Of a stretch of 64,000 nucleotides of DNA, positions 46,753 to 55,799 are shown piece after piece. The DNA is from Leeuwenhoekiella aequorea (lineage in GTDB: Bacteria; Bacteroidota; Bacteroidia; Flavobacteriales; Flavobacteriaceae). The stretch covers positions 620,001-684,000 of the forward strand of contig NZ_QOVM01000001.1 in NCBI RefSeq assembly GCF_004104375.1, read 5' to 3'. The translations under genes and the position numbers were made by a program. The notes below the pieces were generated by a model that saw nothing but the letters and a program-made list of their open reading frames with translations, made no database searches and was not told where the DNA came from. Every line of letters begins with the position of its first letter. Position 1 is the first letter of the stretch.

Positions 46753-47367
46753 CTATAAATCTTCTAGAAGCAATAAATAAAGGTTTTTTGCACTGCTTCC
46801 ATAAGACATAAAATCTTTGGGTCCTTCTTTAGGTTCAAAGTTTTTTATGGTTGTTATATTAGTAGGGATGTAGCCTGTGTTTTTTTTCTTTATTCCGCGT
46901 AAGCCTTCGCCAATGCTATTTACAATTTGACTTGTAGTAGCAAAAATCACAAAGTTCTGAGGGAGTTCTTTTAGTTTCTTTTCTTTAATTTGATTTGAAG
47001 AAATGAGTAAACTACCATCGTCAGCGATTAGATTTTCACAGGTCGACAACATAAATTTTGACTCAGATTCTGTTCCGTACATCAAATTGTAGTTGCCAAA
47101 GAGGCTTTCAAGCTTATCATCTAAACAATAAACGTCTTGCTCATACCAGTCATTCTCAAGGAGTATATTGTCAAAACTTTCGTGTATTTCCTCCATGTTT
47201 ACGCAGTATAAAAATTTACCGCCATTAAGGATGAAATGTTTTGTAAAACGCTCATCTGCAGGAGCGCTAATATCTGGCATATATTTCCCACGCTCAGCTT
47301 TTGTAGTGCCTGGCTTATCAGATTCTTCTGAATTTTTGGGTTTAAAGAGTTTCTTTAAAATACTCAT
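46753..47367 (-). CDS. LUD-domain protein
   Basis: A 204-residue LUD (LutC/YkgG-type) protein: an N-terminal basic segment, then a fold with LISSNQIKEKK and LPQNFVIFATTSQIV that fits the family. LutC takes part in lactate use, but single LUD proteins of flavobacteria have no known substrate. It is the first gene of the LUD-cdsA-psd-ACBP unit, separated from ftsH by a terminator. Confidence 0.75.
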   Translation of the reverse strand: MSILKKLFKPKNSEESDKPGTTKAERGKYMPDISAPADERFTKHFILNGGKFLYCVNMEEIHESFDNILLENDWYEQDVYCLDDKLESLFGNYNLMYGTESESKFMLSTCENLIADDGSLLISSNQIKEKKLKELPQNFVIFATTSQIVNSIGEGLRGIKKKNTGYIPTNITTIKNFEPKEGPKDFMSYGSSAKNLYLLLLEDL

Positions 47368-47410
47368 AAATGAGTGTGTATGCTTATGTTATTAGGTGTT
47401 TATCAAATAT

Positions 47411-47448
47411 AAAAAATCTTAACTCAACAAAGCGTTAAGTTAAGATTT
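47411..47448 (-). terminator. Terminator of the rsfS-ftsH unit
   Basis: Stem 47414-47424 with 47438-47448, extended inside by three further pairs around loop AAAGC; on the minus strand it is followed by a T run. It separates ftsH from the LUD gene. Confidence 0.75.
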
Positions 47449-47471
47449 AAAATTTGTACACCAGAAGTGTT

Positions 47472-49457
47472 TTAATTCTCGCTAACCGGAAGTGTGTTTT
47501 CTTGCATTTTTTGCTCTACACCTTCAGGTTTTTCAAATGGACGCTTACCGAAAATCTTCTCAAGATTATCTTTAAATATTACTTCTTTATCAAGCAATAC
47601 TTCGGCTAGTTCATTTAATTTATCTTTATTTTCTTCAAGAATTGTGATCGCTCTCTGATATTGCTCTTCAATAATTTTTGAAATTTCTTTATCAATTAAT
47701 TCAGCAGTTTTTTCACTATAAGGCTTGCTAAAGTTGTACTCATTCTGTCCTGAAGAGTCGTAATAGGTTAAGTTACCTATTGCATCATTAAGACCATAAG
47801 TAGTAACCATCATACGAGCTTGTTTCGTCACTTTTTCAAGATCGCTTAAAGCTCCGGTAGATATTTTATCAAATGTAACCTTCTCAGCAGCACGACCACC
47901 CATAGCAGCACACATCTCATCAAGCATTTGCTCTGGGCGTACGATTAGACGTTCTTCTGGTAAATACCAGGCAGCTCCTAATGAACGACCTCGAGGTACT
48001 ATAGTCACTTTTACCAAAGGAGCGGCGTGCTCAAGCATCCAGCTCACTGTAGCATGACCAGCTTCGTGAAATGCAATTGCTTTTTTCTCGTCTGGCGTAA
48101 TAATCTTATTTTTCTTTTCAAGACCACCTACTATACGATCTACTGCATCTAAGAAATCTTGACGTCCTACCGCTGTTTTGCCTTGTCTTGCAGCAATTAA
48201 TGCTGCTTCGTTACAAACGTTAGCAATATCTGCCCCAGAGAATCCAGGCGTTTGTTTTGCCATAAACTCAGTGTCAAGTTCATCAGCAACTTTCTTCAGG
48301 GGTCTTAAATGAACTTCAAAAATTTCTTTACGTTCACGTACATCTGGCAAGTCAACATAAATTTGACGGTCAAATCTACCTGCACGCATAAGTGCTGTAT
48401 CTAGTACATCTGCTCGGTTAGTAGCTGCAAGTACAATTACATTTGTATTTGTGCCAAAACCGTCCATCTCTGTAAGCAGTTGGTTTAAGGTATTTTCACG
48501 CTCATCATTAGAACCGCTAAAATTAGCTTTACCTCGCGCTCTACCTATCGCATCAATTTCATCAATAAATATAATTGCAGGAGATTTTTCTTTGGCTTGC
48601 TTGAAAAGATCACGTACACGAGAAGCACCAACCCCAACAAACATTTCTACAAAATCTGAACCTGATAATGAGAAAAATGGCACTTTTGCTTCACCGGCAA
48701 CAGCTTTAGCTAATAAAGTTTTACCAGTTCCCGGAGGACCTACAAGTAATGCTCCTTTAGGTATTTTACCACCCAGGTTTGTATACTTACTCGGGTTTTT
48801 TAAGAAATCAACGATTTCCTGAACCTCTTCTTTTGCACCTTCTAAACCAGCAACATCTTTGAAAGTAGTTTTTACATCGGTTTTCTCGTCAAAAAGCTTA
48901 GCCTTAGACTTTCCGATATTAAATATTTGTCCGCCTGCACCACCTGCACCGCCAGAAGACATTCTTCTCATTATAAATATCCAAATACCTATAATAACTG
49001 CTATAGGCAATAAGGTGAGTAATATATCACCAAATACATTATTATCTGGAGGAAGTACTTTACGAGATATGTAAATTCCTTGATTTTCTTCTATTTTAGC
49101 TAATTGATCGGTAAGATCTTCAAGAGTTGCATAACGATATTCATAATCAGCACCAGAATCTGAGCTTAAAATAGACATACCATTATCTGCAGGTTTTGCA
49201 TGAACCTCTTTCTTTTCAGCTTCTGCAGTAAGATAGATGTAGGCGATTTGTTTCGATTTACTGATATCTATTCGCTCAACATCACCATCCTTTGCATAAG
49301 TTAATACCTGATTCTCAAGAATTTCTTTAGGATTTCCATAATCTGAACTACTGCTGAAATAATTTAATGCTAGAAATACAAGAATTATTGCGGTATATAT
49401 CCACCAGGCGCTAAATTTTGGTTTATTAGGTGCCGGCTTTTTTGATTTGTCTGCCAT
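47472..49457 (-). CDS. ftsH: ATP-dependent zinc metalloprotease FtsH
   Basis: FtsH extracts and degrades membrane and unstable soluble proteins. The 661-residue protein has two membrane helices (about 18-34 and 143-164), a periplasmic domain between them, the AAA+ domain with Walker A GPPGTGKT (240-247), Walker B FIDEID (297-302) and SRH arginine region (MRAGRFDR), and the zinc site HEAGH (464-468). It follows rsfS by 9 bases and ends at a terminator. All catalytic residues are intact. Confidence 0.97.
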   Translation of the reverse strand: MADKSKKPAPNKPKFSAWWIYTAIILVFLALNYFSSSSDYGNPKEILENQVLTYAKDGDVERIDISKSKQIAYIYLTAEAEKKEVHAKPADNGMSILSSDSGADYEYRYATLEDLTDQLAKIEENQGIYISRKVLPPDNNVFGDILLTLLPIAVIIGIWIFIMRRMSSGGAGGAGGQIFNIGKSKAKLFDEKTDVKTTFKDVAGLEGAKEEVQEIVDFLKNPSKYTNLGGKIPKGALLVGPPGTGKTLLAKAVAGEAKVPFFSLSGSDFVEMFVGVGASRVRDLFKQAKEKSPAIIFIDEIDAIGRARGKANFSGSNDERENTLNQLLTEMDGFGTNTNVIVLAATNRADVLDTALMRAGRFDRQIYVDLPDVRERKEIFEVHLRPLKKVADELDTEFMAKQTPGFSGADIANVCNEAALIAARQGKTAVGRQDFLDAVDRIVGGLEKKNKIITPDEKKAIAFHEAGHATVSWMLEHAAPLVKVTIVPRGRSLGAAWYLPEERLIVRPEQMLDEMCAAMGGRAAEKVTFDKISTGALSDLEKVTKQARMMVTTYGLNDAIGNLTYYDSSGQNEYNFSKPYSEKTAELIDKEISKIIEEQYQRAITILEENKDKLNELAEVLLDKEVIFKDNLEKIFGKRPFEKPEGVEQKMQENTLPVSEN

Positions 49458-49466
49458 CTATGTGAT

Positions 49467-49838
49467 TTAATAATTTGTTTCGATTGATGTTACTTTGGCA
49501 TCTCCCCAAAGACTCTCAATGTCATAATATTCCCTCACGTGTTTTTGAAATACGTGAACAACAACATTTACATAATCCATTAGCACCCATTCAGAATTTT
49601 GCAATCCTTCTACGTGCCAAGGTTTATCCTTAATTTTTTTGCTTACGGTTTTTTGAATTGAATTTACAATGGCATTTACCTGAGTATTTGACGTACCATT
49701 ACAAATAATAAAGTAGTCGCAAACCATGTTTTCTATCTCCCTAAGATCCAATATATCAATATTTTGACCTTTTACCTCTTCAATACCTTCTAGAATAGTC
49801 GTTATTAGTAGATCTGTACTTACTTCTTTTTTCGCCAT
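49467..49838 (-). CDS. rsfS: Ribosomal silencing factor RsfS
   Basis: RsfS binds uL14 of the 50S subunit and blocks subunit joining under nutrient limitation. The 123-residue protein has the family marks NMVCDYFIICNGTSNTQV, KPWHVEGLQNSEWVLMDY and VVHVFQKHVREYYDIESLW. It precedes ftsH by 9 bases. On the minus strand TAACTTTG (49865-49858) fits the -7 element, giving a leader of about 12 bases, but no proper TTG element is seen. Confidence 0.95.
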   Translation of the reverse strand: MAKKEVSTDLLITTILEGIEEVKGQNIDILDLREIENMVCDYFIICNGTSNTQVNAIVNSIQKTVSKKIKDKPWHVEGLQNSEWVLMDYVNVVVHVFQKHVREYYDIESLWGDAKVTSIETNY

Positions 49839-49923
49839 TAATTCTTTTTTAGTCTGACAAAGTTATTACAATTTTGTTTCATAAGGTTTTTTGTAAGAAC
49901 TTTTAAGCTATTCATATTACTCT

Positions 49924-50652
49924 ATGCAAATAGTCAAACTTAATGCCACAACTTCTACTAATACCTACTTAAGAGCATATGCAAAAAAGCTCGACGTAGT
50001 AGAGGATACAATTGTATGGGCTGCCGAGCAACTTGCCGGAAGGGGTCAACGTGGTGCTTTTTGGGAATCTGAAAAAGATAAAAACCTCACTTTTAGTTTG
50101 TTCAAGCGGGTTGGGGAGTTGCGTATTGACCGTCAATTTTACATTACAATGGCTACTTCATTAGCAGTTTATGATGCGCTAAAGCAGTTAGGAATAGAAC
50201 AACTTTCGGTAAAATGGCCTAACGACATATTGGCAGGTAGATCTAAGATTTGTGGGGTACTTATAGAAAGCGTGATACGTAATGGTCTGTATGCTGTAAT
50301 TATAGGAGTGGGTTTAAATGTGAATCAACGAGTATTTACAAGAGCGCCGCGAGCTACCTCGATAGCATTAGAAACCGGAAAACATCATGAGCTTGAGGAG
50401 ATTTTACATATTCTTATTTCTAAATTTTATCATTACGTAGAATTAATTGCTCAAGGACAACTTATTGCCTTGAAGAAGGATTATGAATCAAAGTTGTTTA
50501 GAAAAGATAAAGCGTCAACTTTTAAACTCCCAGATGGAAGTACGTTTACGGCTATCATCAAAGAAGTTTCAAAAACAGGAAAGCTCATCCTTCAGTTAGA
50601 AGATGAGCTTTACAAAGAATTTGACTTAAAAGAAGTTAAGATGCTCTACTAG
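49924..50652 (+). CDS. birA: Biotin--[acetyl-CoA carboxylase] ligase
   Basis: BirA activates biotin with ATP and attaches it to carboxylase carrier proteins. The 242-residue protein has the biotinyl-AMP loop GRGQRG (39-44) and KWPND (97-101), plus a small C-terminal SH3-like domain. There is no N-terminal helix-turn-helix, so this is a class I enzyme and not a repressor of biotin synthesis. It diverges from rsfS and overlaps the convergent SRPBCC gene by 4 bases. Confidence 0.95.
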   Translation: MQIVKLNATTSTNTYLRAYAKKLDVVEDTIVWAAEQLAGRGQRGAFWESEKDKNLTFSLFKRVGELRIDRQFYITMATSLAVYDALKQLGIEQLSVKWPNDILAGRSKICGVLIESVIRNGLYAVIIGVGLNVNQRVFTRAPRATSIALETGKHHELEEILHILISKFYHYVELIAQGQLIALKKDYESKLFRKDKASTFKLPDGSTFTAIIKEVSKTGKLILQLEDELYKEFDLKEVKMLY

Positions 50653-51041
50653 ATATTCTGTAGATTTTCTGAAAGTGTCTGTATAAATTTTGTGATAGGT
50701 GCTTTTATCATCATTGACATCATCGCATTAAATTCGCCTTCAAATTCAAAATGAGCTTCGCTGCTATCACTTGTAAGTTGTTTAATATTTGCCGTAAGTG
50801 TAAATGGTAATTTTTCACTTGCAGCCCCTAAAACCACTTTGTTATACGGGACGCTATTTTTTAATTCTAAAACAATATCGGGCATTCCTTTTAATGCAAA
50901 CAAAAAGCGCTTTTCACTTAAGATTTCAAACTTACTAATGCTGTCTGGCATTAGCTGTTTGTAATTATTAACGTCTTTTAAAAACGTATAAATAACTTCA
51001 GGGCTCTTGTTAATTGTTTTTTTTGGACTTTCTATAAACAT
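50649..51041 (-). CDS. SRPBCC-family protein
   Basis: A 130-residue protein with the START/Bet v1-like SRPBCC pattern (VIYTFLKDVNNYKQLMPDSISKFE, a cavity-forming beta sheet, and C-terminal long helix ITKFIQTLSENL). The lipid or other ligand is unknown. It lies 37 bases downstream of pyrE on the same strand, probably co-transcribed, and overlaps birA tail to tail. Confidence 0.8.
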   Translation of the reverse strand: MFIESPKKTINKSPEVIYTFLKDVNNYKQLMPDSISKFEILSEKRFLFALKGMPDIVLELKNSVPYNKVVLGAASEKLPFTLTANIKQLTSDSSEAHFEFEGEFNAMMSMMIKAPITKFIQTLSENLQNI

Positions 51042-51078
51042 AGGTTTGTTTTGAACTGTAAAATGAGTTTAGGTTTAA

Positions 51079-51726
51079 TTATAAATCTGCATTCCACGTG
51101 TCTGGAGAAAGACGCCATGATTGCAAAGTATGTTTTTCTTTTTCTGAAATATAGCGGGTATCTAAAGCCTGCTCCAGGAGATGCTCATAATCGCTTAATG
51201 TGTAAAGGTCCAGGTTGTACGCTTTGAAATTTTCAAGTGCGATGTCAAAACCGTAAGTGAAGATCGCAAGCATGCCTTTAACATTTGCCCCAGCTTCCTT
51301 TAAAGCATCTACCGCCATAAGACTGCTTTTGCCGGTACTTATTAAATCTTCAACAACTACGACAGATTGTCCAGAATCGAGTTTGCCTTCGATTTTATTT
51401 TGTCTCCCGTGCTTCTTTGCTTCAGGACGTACGTAAACAAATGGCACATTAAGATAATCTGCGACAAGCATACCTATACCTATTGCTCCGGTTGCAACGC
51501 CGGCAATTACATCTGGCTTGCCATATAAATGCTCTATTTGCTGAGCAATATTTTCCCGTAAATAATTGCGTATTTGTGGGTAGGAGAGCGTGATACGATT
51601 GTCACAATAAATTGGAGATTTCCAACCGCTAGCCCATGTGAAGGGATTTTGTGGTTGTAATTTAATTGCATTAATTTGCAATAACAACTCAGCTGTTTTT
51701 TTAGCTGTTTCCTTTTTTAAAATCAT
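51079..51726 (-). CDS. pyrE: Orotate phosphoribosyltransferase
   Basis: PyrE joins orotate and PRPP to form OMP, the step before PyrF (19.7 kb). The 215-residue protein has the PRPP-binding VVVVEDLISTGKS (122-134) and the active-site loop RPEAKKHGRQNKIEG. The start is set at ATG 51726 (MILKKETAKK), since the 13 residues of an upstream frame are not family-like. That ATG shares the CATG sequence with the start of the divergent NUDIX gene. Confidence 0.95.
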   Translation of the reverse strand: MILKKETAKKTAELLLQINAIKLQPQNPFTWASGWKSPIYCDNRITLSYPQIRNYLRENIAQQIEHLYGKPDVIAGVATGAIGIGMLVADYLNVPFVYVRPEAKKHGRQNKIEGKLDSGQSVVVVEDLISTGKSSLMAVDALKEAGANVKGMLAIFTYGFDIALENFKAYNLDLYTLSDYEHLLEQALDTRYISEKEKHTLQSWRLSPDTWNADL

Positions 51727-52357
51727 GGTACAAATGTATAAAGTTTTTGTAAATGATGTGCCCATTATACTTTCTACTGAAAAGTATATTGGCGCAAATT
51801 ACACATCAATTCCTTTAAAACGTGCAAAAATTAAAAGCATTATTAAACAAGTAAATCTTGGACAGCTTACCTACATAAATTTGTACCATCCTAAAGGCGA
51901 AAAACTGCTTAAGTTCCTAAAGAAAAAACTTCCTGTTGTTATTGCGGGAGGAGGAATGGTTTACAATAAAAATTCAGAAATTTTATTTATCAAGCGTAAC
52001 GGTAAGTGGGATTTGCCTAAAGGGAAATTAGAGAAAAACGAATCTATCGAAGCTTGTGCAATTCGTGAAGTAGAAGAGGAAACAGGTTGTAGAGATCTCG
52101 TACTTGGCGATCATATCACAACGACCTATCACATCTTTAAGAGAAACAATAAATTTAAGCTTAAAGAAACATACTGGTATAAAATGACAACGACTTACGA
52201 AGGTGACCTCGAGCCACAACCATCTGAAGGTATCAAAAAAGTACGTTGGAAGAATTTTGAAAAATCTCAAAAAGCGCTTTCAAAATCCTATGAAAATATT
52301 AAGCTACTTTTTCCTAAAGAATATTTACTACTCAATCCTAAAGATCGGGTAGCGTAA
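51725..52357 (+). CDS. NUDIX hydrolase
   Basis: A 210-residue protein: an N-terminal region of about 68 residues of unknown role, then a NUDIX domain with the full box at 100-122 (GKLEKNESIEACAIREVEEETG: G, E, RE, EE and G in the canonical spacing; given here in part). Nudix enzymes cleave nucleoside diphosphate derivatives; substrate unknown. The start may be ATG 51725 or ATG 51734. Its start region overlaps that of pyrE on the other strand, and its end overlaps the M14 peptidase gene by 30 bases. Confidence 0.9.
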   Translation: MVQMYKVFVNDVPIILSTEKYIGANYTSIPLKRAKIKSIIKQVNLGQLTYINLYHPKGEKLLKFLKKKLPVVIAGGGMVYNKNSEILFIKRNGKWDLPKGKLEKNESIEACAIREVEEETGCRDLVLGDHITTTYHIFKRNNKFKLKETYWYKMTTTYEGDLEPQPSEGIKKVRWKNFEKSQKALSKSYENIKLLFPKEYLLLNPKDRVA

Positions 52358-54082
52358 ATAGGCCTCTTCCGAATTTTCAGATTTTTGATGAAGCCATTCT
52401 AGTTGAGCATACCAGTTATTACTAAAATCGCTATCATTCATTTTTTTCGTTTCAAATTCTTTTTTCAGGTTTATATCAGTATTAAGTAATTCTAGCGCTT
52501 TATCTTCCCATACATACGGAGAAAAGCCCTCTTTCTGTTGTAAAAACGTATCAAAATAATTCCAATTAAAAAATGAATCTACCGCCGTAGGTTCTAATGT
52601 TTCTAGTAAATAACGCAGACCAGATTGAGCAGTATATATCAGTAAATCTCCCGCTTTTACAGCGATGTTTTCTATACTCTTTGAGACATTTGTGTTCGAG
52701 TGTAAATAGTGTCCTTCATAGGGAGAATTACGTGTATTATAATCCTTAATATGGTAAACCGTGGCTTGTAAGATGCTATCCTTTTTAAATGTAGTATATG
52801 CGATTTTATTTTCTTTAAGTCTGTTAATTATAAGATGTTGCCCGGCAGGAACTATATAAGCAGCAGGAATTTTTACGCTATCAGTTGGCATCACATTATT
52901 ATAATAAGCTACCTCCTTAGTAAAGGGTTTATCCCTATTATATTTTAAACGCTCAAATCCAGTTACGGCACTCTTTATTTTTTCACCTTCATATCCCTTA
53001 AATTGAAGTGTAGTAGTTTGAGAACTGTCTATAGCGTATTGCGTATTATAATATGTATTAGTTAGACTTCCGCTTTTATAAAGAGAGTCAATTTCAGCAC
53101 GCATATGCTTAATTTTTTTTGCGTCTCTAGAGGTAAGTTTCAGCATAGATTTCATTAACTCATAAGTTCCTTCTACCCGAGGTTTATAGGGTTTTAGCAT
53201 GTGTGTTTCTACCATCATACCCAGCGTATTCCATAAGGTAGAATAACCTGTAGAATATCTTGGGTAATCCATAAACTGACTAAAGCCTATTTCGGGTACT
53301 TCGTTAAATACATTTACATAGGGAGTGATTGGCCATCCTTTTGATTCTAATGATTTTTCAAGATTAGGATGTAATTCAGTATTTAAGTACGACCCTAGTT
53401 TACCTCCTAGCTTATTATGTTGAGTAAATAAATGTGTTAAAACATATTGATAATCGGCTCCATTACTTACGTGGTTGTCTATAAGTACATCTGGATTAAT
53501 AAGATGGTAGACTTCTGCAAAACTGCGTGCATTTTTAGTATCTGCTTTTATAAAATCACGATTTAAATCATAATTACGGGCATTGCCTCTAAAACCATAC
53601 TCTTCTGGGCCATTTTGATTAGTTCTGCTTGTGCTGTTCCTATTAAGAGCTCCTCCTATATTATAAACTGCTATAGCGCCTACCCAGACATTTTCGGGAG
53701 TTTCTATTTTACCATTTGCCAGATCCCGCATCATCATCATGGTAGCATCAATGCCGTCTGGTTCTCCAGGATGAATACCATTATTAATAAGTATACGCAG
53801 GGCATTTTCATTTTCTGAAAATTCTGATTCTAAACTCCGATTTGGATTATAGGTTACAAGTGTTAGCGGTAGTCCACTATCAGTTGTGCCTATTTCATAG
53901 GTTTTTATAGATACGTAAGCAGAATCAAGATTTTTATAATATTTTATTACCTCTATATAGGTTGGAGTTTGTGTACCATTACTTTTTTCAAATTGAGTTT
54001 CTAGATCAAAATCTTCAGGTTTTGGTTTTTCTGCACAAGCAGTTAAGATTAGGAGAATTAAGCTGAGTGTATAAATTTTCAT
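52328..54082 (-). CDS. M14-family zinc carboxypeptidase-like lipoprotein
   Basis: A 584-residue exported lipoprotein (LTAC, Cys16). The zinc ligands are His104 and Glu107 (HPGE) and His204 (DNH); NYDLNRDF (170-177) holds the substrate Arg, and Glu292 (VETHML) is the likely catalytic base. The first 300 residues are the peptidase, and the remaining 280 form an unassigned domain. Role: degradation of peptides at the cell surface. It is third in a unit with thioredoxin-like and UDG-like genes. Confidence 0.88.
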   Translation of the reverse strand: MKIYTLSLILLILTACAEKPKPEDFDLETQFEKSNGTQTPTYIEVIKYYKNLDSAYVSIKTYEIGTTDSGLPLTLVTYNPNRSLESEFSENENALRILINNGIHPGEPDGIDATMMMMRDLANGKIETPENVWVGAIAVYNIGGALNRNSTSRTNQNGPEEYGFRGNARNYDLNRDFIKADTKNARSFAEVYHLINPDVLIDNHVSNGADYQYVLTHLFTQHNKLGGKLGSYLNTELHPNLEKSLESKGWPITPYVNVFNEVPEIGFSQFMDYPRYSTGYSTLWNTLGMMVETHMLKPYKPRVEGTYELMKSMLKLTSRDAKKIKHMRAEIDSLYKSGSLTNTYYNTQYAIDSSQTTTLQFKGYEGEKIKSAVTGFERLKYNRDKPFTKEVAYYNNVMPTDSVKIPAAYIVPAGQHLIINRLKENKIAYTTFKKDSILQATVYHIKDYNTRNSPYEGHYLHSNTNVSKSIENIAVKAGDLLIYTAQSGLRYLLETLEPTAVDSFFNWNYFDTFLQQKEGFSPYVWEDKALELLNTDINLKKEFETKKMNDSDFSNNWYAQLEWLHQKSENSEEAYLRYPIFRIE

Positions 54083-54135
54083 CTTGGAAATTATTGAAAG
54101 ATTAAACGTAAAAATGTTATTGAATCAAAACTGTT

Positions 54136-54801
54136 CTAGTAATCCTCAGTAAAGTAGGGTTTGTATTGATTCACTCTAAAATCGAATGTTGTGTATAGTG
54201 GATTTATATCCTTTTGAAGCTGATAAGCTTTCATACTGCCTATAGCACGATTCGCAGCTCCAGATGGAGCAGTCAAAGAGACTGTTTTAACTAATCTCCC
54301 GGCAATTTCAAAACTGTATATACGAGGTACTTCTGCAGAAATAACCTGAAGCTTAATTCCATTTTCTTTAGTCTGACGGCGAAAAAAATATTCAGGACCA
54401 TTTTTACTATTGCCTCCTGTAAATAATAAGGTGTTGATTTGAGAATGTTTTTTAAGGATACCTATTAAGTCTCTAAGTTCTACTTGTTGCATCCCCAGAT
54501 CAGAAGCGTCTATTTTTTCCCGCCACGCTGATGCTACTATATCACAAACACCTATTCTATGTTTCTTCAAAAAATTTAAGCGCTGGTCAATTGCAAATTG
54601 CGAATTGTCATATTTAAGATTGAGAGAAAATATTTGATCCAGAATGGGCCATAGCATTCCATTTTTGCTGCCGTAGCAAAAATCTACATCATCTTTTAGG
54701 AGTTCTCCGGTAGTAAATCGGGGAGGAGGTAATGTGCCTACGATGAGTTTTGTAGCCTCTTCTATATTAAATGGTGCGTAAGGATGAATATGTTCAAACA
54801 T
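54136..54801 (-). CDS. Uracil-DNA glycosylase superfamily protein
   Basis: A 221-residue protein with the UDG superfamily pattern: IVGTLPPPRF in place of the catalytic GxxPG loop, DFCYGSKNGMLWPIL, GVCDIVASAWRE and a late LTAPSGAANRAI segment that fits the minor-groove loop. It may resemble the hypoxanthine/mismatch-specific branch; activity is not certain because the usual catalytic residues differ. It lies 3 bases after the thioredoxin-like gene. Confidence 0.72.
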   Translation of the reverse strand: MFEHIHPYAPFNIEEATKLIVGTLPPPRFTTGELLKDDVDFCYGSKNGMLWPILDQIFSLNLKYDNSQFAIDQRLNFLKKHRIGVCDIVASAWREKIDASDLGMQQVELRDLIGILKKHSQINTLLFTGGNSKNGPEYFFRRQTKENGIKLQVISAEVPRIYSFEIAGRLVKTVSLTAPSGAANRAIGSMKAYQLQKDINPLYTTFDFRVNQYKPYFTEDY

Positions 54802-54804
54802 TTA

Positions 54805-55365
54805 TTACAGATTCTTCCATTTAATACCGCATCCTATACTGGGTTTCTGAACATCACTTTGTTTACGGTTGTTGAATATATTATCTAATGCTTCTCTAAA
54901 ATCTCTACCATTTACAGGAATTCCGTTTCCAGGTCTAGAATCGTCGAGCTGACCTCTGTAAACTAATTTTAATGCACTATCAAACAAATAGAAATCTGGA
55001 GTACACGCCGCATCGTATGCTTTTGCTATCTCCTGACTTTCATCATATAAGTATGGGAATGGAAAATTATATTTATGTGATGTATCACGCATAAGCCACG
55101 GACTGTCTTCGGGATATTTTTCTACATCATTACTGCTTATCGCAACAAAGCTAAACCCAAGCACACGGTAGTCATTTGCAATACGCACAATTTCATCATT
55201 AATGTGCTTTACAAAAGGACAGTGATTACAAATAAACATCACCACGGTTCCTCGTTCTCCCACGCAATCTGTAAGAGAGACATATTTATTAGTAAGCGGA
55301 TTTAGCAAAGAAAAGAATGGAGCTATTGTCCCTAACGGAAGCATGTTTGATTGAGTTCTTGCCAT
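54805..55365 (-). CDS. Thioredoxin-fold peroxiredoxin-like protein
   Basis: A 186-residue AhpC/TSA-type thioredoxin-fold protein. The redox motif is CNHC (46-49) in MFICNHCPFVKHIND, typical of a common cytosolic subgroup of uncertain substrate. There is no signal peptide. It is first of three minus-strand genes (with the UDG-like and M14 genes). Confidence 0.85.
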   Translation of the reverse strand: MARTQSNMLPLGTIAPFFSLLNPLTNKYVSLTDCVGERGTVVMFICNHCPFVKHINDEIVRIANDYRVLGFSFVAISSNDVEKYPEDSPWLMRDTSHKYNFPFPYLYDESQEIAKAYDAACTPDFYLFDSALKLVYRGQLDDSRPGNGIPVNGRDFREALDNIFNNRKQSDVQKPSIGCGIKWKNL

Positions 55366-55493
55366 TTTTTATTTTTAATTGAAGCTATAACCTATTAGTA
55401 GCGTAAGTATTGTAAAGTTACAAATACTAAAGTTGTTTTAATTATTTGGGGGCATTCCTACACCTTCGTAACTTTAATCTAAATCAAATAATT

Positions 55494-55799
55494 ATGAAAA
55501 ATACATATAGTTCGCTTTCAGTAGCAATAGAAGCTTTAAAAGCTAAAGGGTACGATACAGATTTTAATCTAGTAGATGAAGGAATTGAGTCAAAACATCT
55601 TAAAAAAACCTGGAAAGCAGAGCAGATAGAAGTAGAAGAGTCTTTCAGGTTTGAAGGAATGACAAATCCAGGAGATAACAGTGTTCTTTATGTAATTAAC
55701 ACAAAAAGTGGAGAAAAAGGGTTACTTGTTGATGCTTATGGCGCCTATAGTGGTCAAATCTCTCAAGAAATGATTCAGAAACTGAAGATTGAATATTAA
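55494..55799 (+). CDS. Small conserved protein, often labelled PRPP synthetase in databases
   Basis: A 101-residue soluble protein: YDTDFNLVDEGIE, EESFRFEGMTNPGDNSVLYVI and KGLLVDAYGAYSG are conserved in a Bacteroidota family. Databases often name this family phosphoribosylpyrophosphate synthetase, which is not supported: no PRPP loop is present. The ATG at 55494 is chosen over an upstream in-frame start at 55446. Its TAATG overlaps the next gene. Confidence 0.8.
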   Translation: MKNTYSSLSVAIEALKAKGYDTDFNLVDEGIESKHLKKTWKAEQIEVEESFRFEGMTNPGDNSVLYVINTKSGEKGLLVDAYGAYSGQISQEMIQKLKIEY

